Shown here: positions 57,141 through 64,000 of the stretch, piece after piece
Layout: the number at the start of each line of letters is the position of its first letter
How positions within the stretch are numbered: position 1 is the first letter of the stretch
NCBI RefSeq assembly: GCF_028610705.1
Contig: NZ_JAQQWT010000001.1
Span: forward strand, 124,001 to 188,000
Length of the DNA stretch: 64,000 nt
From: Halalkalibacter alkalisediminis
GTDB lineage: Bacteria > Bacillota > Bacilli > Bacillales > Bacillaceae_D
Reading direction: 5' to 3'
Notes under the pieces: generated by a model
Database searches by the model: none
Seen by the model: the letters and a program-made list of their open reading frames with translations, nothing else
What the model was told of the DNA's origin: nothing
Made by a program: the position numbers and the translations under genes

Positions 57141-57473
57141 ATGATGAACAACGAACAGTTAACAGAACAGGAAGTGGAGGGGTTAACGTGGCTAATGCAA
57201 GCCGCGTTACAAAATCCATGGTATGGTTTTTATTCTTTTCTTGCTGTCGTAGTTCTTACGCTTGTTGTGTTTAATTTAGGATTTGCTAGAGAGCTTCCTG
57301 TGCTCAAGAAGGTGATTGTCTACATGATGCTGTTGGTTGGAAGCTTCGTCATGTGGTTCCTAGAATTCGCCTTCGGAGCACCTATTATGGCTGTTTTGGT
57401 TATTTCAGGAATCATTCTTGGATTATATAGATTCCGCCTTCATCGTCACCGGAAGGAAAAAGAGATAGCATAA
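57141..57473 (+). CDS. ylaH: YlaH-like membrane protein
   Basis: This 110-residue protein has two or three hydrophobic helices (about 25-45, 50-72, 75-95) and a basic tail RLHRHRKEKE. It matches YlaH in size and place after typA. The family has no known function. It begins 11 bp after typA and is probably co-transcribed. Confidence 0.88.
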   Translation: MMNNEQLTEQEVEGLTWLMQAALQNPWYGFYSFLAVVVLTLVVFNLGFARELPVLKKVIVYMMLLVGSFVMWFLEFAFGAPIMAVLVISGIILGLYRFRLHRHRKEKEIA

Positions 57474-57515
57474 ATGTATGCACTGTGCAATACAAGTAAA
57501 GAGAGCGGTCGGTTT

Positions 57516-57722
57516 TTAAAACCAATCGCTCTCTTCTTTTTTTTCGAAAGCTACTTGAAACGATCCTGTTTCTTTACGAGCTTCTGTCTTTTCTTTAATT
57601 CGTTCATTACATGATTCACACATATATGTATGAATTGGGCGATTTCGTAATCGTTTTGCTAACGGTAGTTGATCATCTAATTTATCAATCTTATCGCATA
57701 AAACACACTTGACTCTCATCAT
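57516..57722 (-). CDS. ylaI: YlaI family zinc-ribbon protein
   Basis: This 68-residue protein has two CxxC pairs (VLCDK and ESCNER regions), separated by about 30 residues, which looks like a zinc ribbon. It matches YlaI (DUF2197). The C-terminal part is charged and ends EESDWF. Function unknown. The start follows GGAGTG; one Met earlier or later is possible. It is convergent with ylaH. Confidence 0.9.
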   Translation of the reverse strand: MMRVKCVLCDKIDKLDDQLPLAKRLRNRPIHTYMCESCNERIKEKTEARKETGSFQVAFEKKEESDWF

Positions 57723-57873
57723 ACCACACTCCAGTCTCTTTTTATTGTAAGCAATATCATGATAAAAAGCTATCTTCTTTCCTTTTCTGATGAGAAAGCT
57801 TTCAAATGAATCCAGTTTTACGTTATGATAGTAATGAATATATTTAAACTATAACTGAAATGGAGGATAGAAA

Positions 57874-58329
57874 ATGGCCAATCAAGTTGAACAAGGTTTA
57901 ACAGAGGAACTGTTACCACTTCTCCAGAAAGAACAATATGTTACGATTTCAACTGTTGATTTTGAAACGGGAGCCCCTAATGTCAATGCAATCTCGTGGG
58001 TTTACGCACCAGATTTACAAACCATTCGATTTTCTGTCGATAATCGATCTAGAATTATTAAAAATATCAAAGCAAATAAAGGGATTGTTATTACGTTAAT
58101 TGCTAAAGGTTCTACTTATTCCATTGCAGGAAACGCGGAAGTTTTAAATGAAAAAATGGAAGAGGTTCCGTTGAAATTATCTCTGTTGGAAATGAAGGTA
58201 ACTGAGGTTCGTGATGTCATGTTCTACGGTTCAAAAATGTCCTCTGAACCTAAATATGTAAAAGTATATGATGCACAAGCAGCAGCGAAATTAGATCGTC
58301 AAGTGATGGATGCTTTAAAAAGACGGTAA
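57874..58329 (+). CDS. Pyridoxamine 5'-phosphate oxidase-like split-barrel protein
   Basis: This 151-residue protein has the FMN-binding split-barrel fold: YVTISTVDFETGAPNVNAISWVYA and RFSVDNRSRIIKNIKANKGIVITLI. The family includes PNPOx-like flavoproteins and stress proteins of unknown substrate. It takes the place near ylaI where B. subtilis has ylaJ, which I do not see. The ATG follows GGAGG. A terminator follows. Confidence 0.82.
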   Translation: MANQVEQGLTEELLPLLQKEQYVTISTVDFETGAPNVNAISWVYAPDLQTIRFSVDNRSRIIKNIKANKGIVITLIAKGSTYSIAGNAEVLNEKMEEVPLKLSLLEMKVTEVRDVMFYGSKMSSEPKYVKVYDAQAAAKLDRQVMDALKRR

Positions 58330-58338
58330 TTGGGAGGA

Positions 58339-58375
58339 GCCACTAAAAAGGTTAAATACACCTTTTTAGTGGCCT
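58339..58375 (+). terminator. Intrinsic terminator after the split-barrel gene
   Basis: GCCACTAAAAAGG and CCTTTTTAGTGGC form a perfect 13-bp stem over a 9-nt loop, followed by a C/T-rich tract. Confidence 0.82.
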
Positions 58376-58548
58376 TCTTTATAGTGAGTTATTGTCTTTT
58401 TTGTGATATTGGCATGGATTAATGATTCGGTCGTCTAACTTCAAGAACTTATACATACATTCTTAGTAGAGGTACTTGAACAAACTTTTGAAAATTGCAT
58501 AAGTTTATAGTAAGTAGTTGACAAACGATTCTTAAGTCAGGAGGCGGA

Positions 58549-59880
58549 ATGTTGAAAAAAATCTACGTATTGGACACGAACGTACTCTTACAGGATCCAT
58601 ACTCTATCAATTCATTTCAGGATAATGAAGTGGTCATACCAGCGGTTGTACTTGAAGAGGTCGATTCTAAAAAACGAAATATGGACGAGATTGGGCGAAA
58701 CGCACGTCAGTTTTCAAAAATTATAGATAATTTAAGAGGGATGGGAAAATTACATGAAGGTGTCCCTGTTGAATCAGGAGGTAAATTAAGAGTTGAATTA
58801 AATCATAGGTCATTTCTTAGGTTGAAAGATTCTTTTGCTGAAATGACAAATGATAATCGTATAATTGCCGTTGCTTTAAATTTAATGCTTGAAGAAGAGG
58901 AAAAAGTAGATGGCAGACAAGTTATTTTAGTAAGTAAAGATGCCCTCGTCAGAGTGAAGGCTGATGCCCTCGGGCTACCTGCTGAAGACTTTCTTAGTGA
59001 TCGTGTTGTAGAGTTCGATCATGTATATCCAGGCTATGTGGAGGTTTATGTCGATGCTGATGTGATGCAGAAATTTTATACAAATGGGGAACTAGCCATA
59101 TCGGAATTAACTAAGCATCCTTTTTATCCACATCAATTTATTATAATGAAAGATGCTCTAGGGAGCTCTAGTTCAGCGATAGGAAAGGTAGAACCGGATG
59201 GAAAGAAAGTAAAGAAATTTGTGAGTGAACCGGATCATGTTTGGGGCATTCGACCGCGTAATGTTCAGCAAAAGATGGCGCTTGAACTTTTATTAAGAGA
59301 TGATATCAGCTTGGTGACGATGGTAGGGAAGGCTGGTACTGGAAAAACACTGCTTTCTTTGGCTGCTGGTCTTATGCAAACAGAAGACTTAGGTAAATAT
59401 AAAAAGCTTGTCGTTGCTAGGCCTGTTGTTCCTCTTGGTAAAGATATCGGTTATTTACCTGGGGAGAAAGAAGAAAAGTTAAGACCTTGGATGCAACCTA
59501 TTTACGATAACTTAGAATTTCTCTTTGATACAAAGAAACCGGGTGAATTAGATTCTATTCTTGCAGGAATGGGTTCCATTCAAGTTGAAGCACTAACTTA
59601 TATAAGAGGTCGAAGTATTCCAGATCAGTTTATTATTATTGATGAAGCGCAGAATTTAACGAAACATGAAGTGAAGACGATCTTAACCCGTGTAGGTGAA
59701 AGAAGTAAACTAGTGCTAATGGGAGATCCTCAACAAATTGACCACCCTTATTTGGATGAATACAATAATGGGCTAACCTATGTTGTGGAAAGGTTTAAAG
59801 ATCAAACTGTGAGTGGACATGTTAAATTAGTGAAAGGTGAGCGCTCTGGATTAGCTCAACTCGCAGCAGATTTATTGTAA
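58549..59880 (+). CDS. ylaK: PIN-PhoH family protein YlaK (PhoH2 type)
   Basis: This 443-residue protein fuses an N-terminal PIN nuclease domain (1-140, Asp9 in VLDTNVL) with a PhoH ATPase domain (about 235-440; Walker A GKAGTGKT at 260-267; Walker B IIDEAQN). PhoH2 proteins are RNA helicase-nucleases in mycobacteria, so a role in RNA processing is likely. The ATG follows AGGAGGCGG. It is followed by a terminator and the convergent ylaL. Confidence 0.93.
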   Translation: MLKKIYVLDTNVLLQDPYSINSFQDNEVVIPAVVLEEVDSKKRNMDEIGRNARQFSKIIDNLRGMGKLHEGVPVESGGKLRVELNHRSFLRLKDSFAEMTNDNRIIAVALNLMLEEEEKVDGRQVILVSKDALVRVKADALGLPAEDFLSDRVVEFDHVYPGYVEVYVDADVMQKFYTNGELAISELTKHPFYPHQFIIMKDALGSSSSAIGKVEPDGKKVKKFVSEPDHVWGIRPRNVQQKMALELLLRDDISLVTMVGKAGTGKTLLSLAAGLMQTEDLGKYKKLVVARPVVPLGKDIGYLPGEKEEKLRPWMQPIYDNLEFLFDTKKPGELDSILAGMGSIQVEALTYIRGRSIPDQFIIIDEAQNLTKHEVKTILTRVGERSKLVLMGDPQQIDHPYLDEYNNGLTYVVERFKDQTVSGHVKLVKGERSGLAQLAADLL

Positions 59881-59886
59881 AGAACA

Positions 59887-59915
59887 GGATGGCTCCGTTT
59901 TGAGCCATCCTTTTT
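59887..59915. terminator. Terminator between ylaK and ylaL
   Basis: GGATGGCTC and GAGCCATCC form a perfect 9-bp stem over a 6-nt loop with TTTTT after. It lies between two convergent genes. Confidence 0.85.
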
Positions 59916-59921
59916 AAAATA

Positions 59922-60440
59922 TTACTTTTGCACATGAAGAATGAATTTAATTACATTTTTAATGGGTTCGCTTCGGTTAGAGCCATCCCCGAAGTAAAAA
60001 TGAATAGGTCCATCTGTTCTAAGTGGTTTCCCTTTATGGGAGAAACCAACGATACTAGATTGAACAAGCGAATATTCAAAAGATTGGCTTTGACCATCAG
60101 CTTGTATAATCTCAACTTTTGTTATCTCCGAATGCGGTTCTGCATTTAAGAAAAATGGTTTCAAAGGCATACCAAAAGATCCCTGCTGAAGCTTTTGCTT
60201 ATCATATTTTAACTTATTATCATTTGAATCTGGACGTGGTGGTTCAGAACCTTCTGTAATTTCTTTATCCCATTGGGCAGATATCGCTTTTTTATAAGCG
60301 GTTTCTTCGTCGTCTAAAGACTTTACTTCATCAAAATATGTATCCAGGTCAACCTTTCTCTCATCGAAAATCCATACAGTAGGATCAACAGTGAGAGGAT
60401 GGGACACATCTCCCTCGATAAAAAAGACAAACTCTTGCAT
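59922..60440 (-). CDS. ylaL: YlaL family protein
   Basis: This 172-residue soluble protein matches YlaL in size and place between ylaK and glsA. Its segments FVFFIEGDVSHPLTVDPTVWIFDERKVDLD and HFYFGDGSNRSEPIKNVIKFILHV suggest a beta-rich fold. The function is unknown. The ATG follows GGGAGGG on the minus strand. Confidence 0.88.
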   Translation of the reverse strand: MQEFVFFIEGDVSHPLTVDPTVWIFDERKVDLDTYFDEVKSLDDEETAYKKAISAQWDKEITEGSEPPRPDSNDNKLKYDKQKLQQGSFGMPLKPFFLNAEPHSEITKVEIIQADGQSQSFEYSLVQSSIVGFSHKGKPLRTDGPIHFYFGDGSNRSEPIKNVIKFILHVQK

Positions 60441-60666
60441 AGCGTTCCCTCCCTAAACAAATTCCTCTTAAAGTATAAAGTGTTTCAATGTTTTTGTCAC
60501 TTCTGGTAAATGCTATAAGTAAGTATAGGTTTATAGCCAACTATTGTGAACGAAGATTATTAACTTTTAAAACCTGTAGCTATTGGAGTACTAGTTTTTT
60601 CAATAATAATATATATGGAGTGATTTAATTTGGTTTGTCGTTACGGTGATGACTTGAAAGGAATGG

Positions 60667-61560
60667 TTGAACAAGGTAAAACAATTTACGAAGAAAGGGA
60701 AAGTAGCTGATTATATTCCAGCCTTATCATTAGCCAATCCAGCAGATGTAGCTGTTTCTATTTATGATGGAACAAATACTTGCTTTAGTGAAGGCAATCA
60801 TAATCAATTATTTACACTTCAAAGCATTTCAAAAGTACTTACGCTTGCCTTAGCACTAATGGACCATGGCGAAGAAGTTGTATTTTCGAAAGTAGGGATG
60901 GAACCAACTGGAGATCCGTTTAATTCTATATCAAAATTAGAGTCGCAAATCCCATCAAAACCTTTAAATCCTATGATAAATGCAGGAGCTTTAGCGGTTA
61001 CTTCTCTTATTAAAGGGAGCTCGAATGAAGAAAAATTGTCGCGGCTATTAGATTTTGTTAGGGAATTAAGCGGAAACAGAAGCATTCAATTTAATAAAGA
61101 AGTAGCGCAATCTGAATTTGAAACGGCAGATTTGAATCGTGCCTTGTCCTACTTTATGAAACAGCATGGCGTTATTTCAGGTGATGTGGATGAACTTCTT
61201 GATTTATATACGAAGCAGTGTGCGATTGAGGTAAATTGTGAAGATTTAGCAAAGATAGGTTATGCTTTAGCTCATCAAGGGGAACATCCTAATGATAAGT
61301 ATTCGATCATTCCTTCAGAAATTGCACGTTTAGTTAAAACATTCATGGTTACTTGCGGAATGTATAATGCTTCTGGCGAATTTGCTATTCGTGTTGGAAT
61401 CCCTGCTAAGAGTGGGGTTTCAGGAGGGGTCGTTGGTGCTGTTCCAGGAAACATCGGAATTGGTATTTATGGTCCGGCCTTAGATGATAAAGGAAATAGC
61501 ATAGCGGGAATGAAATTATTAGAACTGTTATCTTCCCGCTATCAGTTAAGTATTTTCTAA
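60667..61560 (+). CDS. glsA: Glutaminase, 5' end frameshifted
   Basis: Glutaminase hydrolyses glutamine to glutamate and ammonia. The frame from 60667 gives 297 residues with the serine-type SISK catalytic motif (LQSISKVLT), [10 protein letters not shown] and the [12 protein letters not shown] loop. The natural start is the TTG at 60630, nine bases after GGAG: it reads [15 protein letters not shown], then loses the frame at the GG at 60675-60676. Deleting one G joins it to [15 protein letters not shown] for a 309-residue protein, the size of B. subtilis YlaM. The present frame begins at a TTG with a close AAAGGA site, so a shortened enzyme might still be made. Confidence 0.85.
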   Translation: MNKVKQFTKKGKVADYIPALSLANPADVAVSIYDGTNTCFSEGNHNQLFTLQSISKVLTLALALMDHGEEVVFSKVGMEPTGDPFNSISKLESQIPSKPLNPMINAGALAVTSLIKGSSNEEKLSRLLDFVRELSGNRSIQFNKEVAQSEFETADLNRALSYFMKQHGVISGDVDELLDLYTKQCAIEVNCEDLAKIGYALAHQGEHPNDKYSIIPSEIARLVKTFMVTCGMYNASGEFAIRVGIPAKSGVSGGVVGAVPGNIGIGIYGPALDDKGNSIAGMKLLELLSSRYQLSIF

Positions 61561-61662
61561 GTTCATTTGACATCTCAACTTCAACAATGTGAAAATCGTT
61601 GCAATTTTTAGTTGAAAAAGATACTATTAAGACAAGGAAAATTCACTTGAAGGAGGGGTCAC

Positions 61663-61944
61663 ATGTCAGCAGAAATGGTGACTGGAGATAAAGAAAAAGC
61701 ATTTGCCCTTCTGAAATCAGATGCGGATAAAATTCGGCAGCTTATTGAAGTTCAGTTGGAGAATTTAACAATGCCTCAGTGTCCTCTTTACGAAGAGGTT
61801 CTCGATACACAGATGTTTGGATTATCAAGAGAGATAGACTTTGCTGTTCGCTTAGGTCTAGTGAACGAAGATAGTGGCAAACGAATCTTAGGTGAACTAC
61901 AGCGTAAACTAGATGACTTACATGAGGCATCTGTACAAAAATAA
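61663..61944 (+). CDS. ylaN: YlaN family protein
   Basis: This 93-residue helical protein is YlaN (DUF1507), required under iron limitation in B. subtilis and linked to Fur control in Staphylococcus and Bacillus. The sequence ([22 protein letters not shown]) is typical. The ATG follows GAAGGAGGGG by six bases. A palindromic terminator follows. ftsW, which usually comes next in bacilli, is not here. Confidence 0.94.
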   Translation: MSAEMVTGDKEKAFALLKSDADKIRQLIEVQLENLTMPQCPLYEEVLDTQMFGLSREIDFAVRLGLVNEDSGKRILGELQRKLDDLHEASVQK

Positions 61945-61946
61945 AA

Positions 61947-61977
61947 ATCAAGCTATATTATATAGCTTGATTTTTTA
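61947..61977 (+). terminator. Intrinsic terminator after ylaN
   Basis: ATCAAGCTATAT and ATATAGCTTGAT form a perfect 12-bp stem, followed by six T. Confidence 0.9.
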
Positions 61978-62163
61978 TTTTGTATTTCAATGTGAGGAAG
62001 CACTTTTTGAATTTCGATAAATCCGAACAATCTAAAAATACGTTGCCAAAGGGTCCCCCTTTTATCTATACTAGAATTTAGTAATAAACAGTGTTTTAAT
62101 AAAAATAAAAAAACACATGTGCTATGAGTGCAGACAATTTAGAAAGTGATGAGGAGTGCTTTT

Positions 62164-64000
62164 ATGAACGGTTTAACAAATATCAAAAAGGTACTAGTTG
62201 CAAATCGTGGGGAGATTGCCATTCGTATCTTCCGAGCTTGTACAGAGTTGCATATTCGAACGGTAGCGATTTATTCCAAAGAAGATTCAGGAGCCTACCA
62301 CCGTTATAAGGCGGATGAAGCTTACTTAGTCGGGGAAGGAAAAAAGCCGATTGAGGCATACTTAGATATTGAAGGGATCCTAGAAATCGCTAAGCTTCAT
62401 GACATAGATGCTATTCATCCTGGTTATGGATTCCTATCAGAAAACATTGAATTTGCTAGACGTTGTCAAGAAGAAGGCATTATTTTTATTGGCCCAGAAT
62501 TAGAACACTTGGTTATGTTTGGTGATAAGGTACAAGCTCGTGAGCAAGCATTGAAAGCGAAGTTGCCTGTAATACCTGGTAGTGATGGTCCAGTTGAAAG
62601 TGTGGAAGATGTACAGTCATTTGCTGATCAACATGGATTTCCATTTATCATCAAGGCTTCTCTTGGTGGGGGTGGACGCGGGATGCGTATTGTTCGCACT
62701 GCAGAAGACCTTAAAGAATCTTATGATCGAGCGAAGTCCGAAGCTAAGTCGGCATTTGGTAACGATGAAGTATATGTAGAGAAATTTATTGAAAACCCTA
62801 AGCATATAGAAGTTCAGATCTTAGCTGATAAGCATGGAAATATTGTTCATTTATATGACCGAGACTGTTCGGTTCAACGAAGACATCAAAAGGTTGTAGA
62901 AATAGCTCCTAGCGTTTCCTTAGGAGAAGGTGTTAGAGAGAGAATTTGTGATGCTGCCGTTCAGCTAATGGAACATATTAACTATGTCAATGCAGGAACG
63001 GTTGAATTCTTAGTTACCGATTCGGGTGAATTCTTCTTTATTGAAGTAAATCCTCGTGTCCAAGTCGAACACACTATTACTGAAATGGTGACGGGTATTG
63101 ACATTGTTCAATCACAATTATTTATTGCCGATGGTGAACCTTTGCATGGTGCTAAGCTAGGTATTCCAGCTCAGGATAAAATCGTTTGTAATGGATTTGC
63201 GATACAATCACGTGTAACAACAGAAGATCCAAGTAATGGTTTTATGCCTGACACTGGTCGTATTAATGCATACCGTTCAGGTGGTGGGTTTGGCGTTCGT
63301 TTAGACGCTGGTAACGGATTTCAAGGTGCGGTAATCACTCCTTATTACGATTCTTTGCTTGTGAAGGTATCCACTTGGGCTCTGACGTTTGAAAGTGCCG
63401 CTGCAAAAATGTTAAGAAACTTAAGAGAATTTCGCATCCGTGGAATTAAAACGAACATTGCCTTCCTTGAAAATGTAGTTCAACATCCAAAGTTTCTAAA
63501 TGGCGAATATAATACTTCCTTTATTGATCGAACACCTGAATTGTTTGTTTTTCCAAAAAGAAAAGACCGTGGAACAAAAATGCTTTCCTTCATTGGTGAA
63601 ACGATTGTAAATGGTTATCCAGGCTTAGAACAATCTAAAAAACCAATTTTTGATAAAGCACCTATTCCAAAATTAAAATTAACCGATCCGATTCCAACAG
63701 GAACGAAACAGATTCTTGATGAAAGAGGACCAGAAGGTTTAGCAAATTGGGTAAAGGAACAAAAACAGGTTTTACTGACAGATACGACTTTTCGCGATGC
63801 ACATCAGTCGTTACTTGCAACGAGAATTAGGACACATGACCTGAAGCAGATTGCTGAACCAACTGCGAGACTTCTACCTAATTTATTCTCTCTAGAAATG
63901 TGGGGGGGAGCGACATTTGATGTGACGATGCGCTTCTTACATGAAGATCCGTGGGAGCGTTTGTTAACATTAAGAAAACAAGCTCCTAATGTATTGTTTC
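62164..64000 (+). CDS. pycA: Pyruvate carboxylase (5' part, runs off the window)
   Basis: PycA carboxylates pyruvate to oxaloacetate with biotin and ATP, replenishing the TCA cycle. The window holds about 612 residues: the biotin carboxylase domain (about 1-455, starting GLTNIKKVLVANRGEIAIR, with ATP-grasp LGGGGRGMRIV and VNPRVQVEHT) and the start of the carboxyltransferase domain (LLTDTTFRDAHQSLLATR and LEMWGGATFDV). The PT and biotin-carrier parts lie beyond the edge. The ATG follows GAGGAG by seven bases. It follows ylaN directly. Confidence 0.96.
   Translation, partial: MNGLTNIKKVLVANRGEIAIRIFRACTELHIRTVAIYSKEDSGAYHRYKADEAYLVGEGKKPIEAYLDIEGILEIAKLHDIDAIHPGYGFLSENIEFARRCQEEGIIFIGPELEHLVMFGDKVQAREQALKAKLPVIPGSDGPVESVEDVQSFADQHGFPFIIKASLGGGGRGMRIVRTAEDLKESYDRAKSEAKSAFGNDEVYVEKFIENPKHIEVQILADKHGNIVHLYDRDCSVQRRHQKVVEIAPSVSLGEGVRERICDAAVQLMEHINYVNAGTVEFLVTDSGEFFFIEVNPRVQVEHTITEMVTGIDIVQSQLFIADGEPLHGAKLGIPAQDKIVCNGFAIQSRVTTEDPSNGFMPDTGRINAYRSGGGFGVRLDAGNGFQGAVITPYYDSLLVKVSTWALTFESAAAKMLRNLREFRIRGIKTNIAFLENVVQHPKFLNGEYNTSFIDRTPELFVFPKRKDRGTKMLSFIGETIVNGYPGLEQSKKPIFDKAPIPKLKLTDPIPTGTKQILDERGPEGLANWVKEQKQVLLTDTTFRDAHQSLLATRIRTHDLKQIAEPTARLLPNLFSLEMWGGATFDVTMRFLHEDPWERLLTLRKQAPNVLF

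Overview
The window is a chromosomal segment of a low-GC, endospore-forming Bacillaceae species. Spore formation is indicated by an alpha/beta-type SASP, two YjcZ-type sporulation proteins, a LigD/Ku end-joining pair and a kinase with sporulation-kinase character. Much of the order follows Bacillus subtilis: dapH-dapL-ykuS-ykuT-ykuU-ykuV, then rnjA-rpoY-def-ykyA-pdhABCD-slp-SR1-speA-yktA-yktB-ykzI-suhB, then ylaF-typA-ylaH-ylaI-ylaK-ylaL-glsA-ylaN-pycA. Two BCCT transporters and two MscS channels suggest osmotic adaptation. The genus is not determined; alkaliphilic or halotolerant bacilli are a reasonable guess. I saw no rRNA, tRNA, CRISPR array, prophage or insertion sequence.

Layout. 1-4.3 kb: the end of an unidentified gene, aroD, and a FadR-type regulator leading a CoA-transferase/HMG-CoA-lyase operon behind a clear promoter and palindromic operator. 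4.3-11 kb: SASP, deoD, yjcZ, a lone eutH, a nitroreductase, and divergent ligD and ku. 10.9-16.1 kb: a membrane hybrid kinase, a CheR-type methyltransferase and a receiver-PAS-kinase, resembling the RsbK/RsbM stress module of the B. cereus group. 16.2-24 kb: small proteins, MscS, a BCCT transporter, a lipoprotein, isocitrate lyase with an unusual leader, and an AEC transporter. 24-30 kb: the dap/yku cluster and a peptidoglycan amidase. 30.4-32.3 kb: a broken di-haem cytochrome c gene. 32.4-42 kb: RNase J1, RpoY, deformylase, YkyA and the pyruvate dehydrogenase operon. 42-48 kb: lipoproteins, a second BCCT transporter, an ArAE-type membrane protein, a polysaccharide deacetylase and an M23 peptidase. 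48-64 kb: the SR1 RNA with its SR1P peptide, speA, and conserved housekeeping genes running into a truncated pycA.

How the genes work together. Pyruvate dehydrogenase, pyruvate carboxylase and isocitrate lyase sit at the pyruvate/acetyl-CoA/oxaloacetate junction, and the SR1/SR1P RNA gene lies beside them. dapH and dapL make meso-diaminopimelate and lysine precursors. RNase J1, RpoY and TypA serve RNA metabolism, transcription and translation. Four genes carry 5' or internal lesions visible in the sequence: the di-haem cytochrome c (frame break), glutaminase (single extra G), a small gene after pdhD (in-frame amber codon) and a YckD-like gene (start codon followed at once by a stop, signal-peptide core missing). 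The best regulatory candidates are the aceA leader (palindrome plus a 35-codon upstream ORF whose stop abuts the aceA ribosome site), the inverted repeat around the SR1 promoter, and the double hairpin between pdhB and pdhC.
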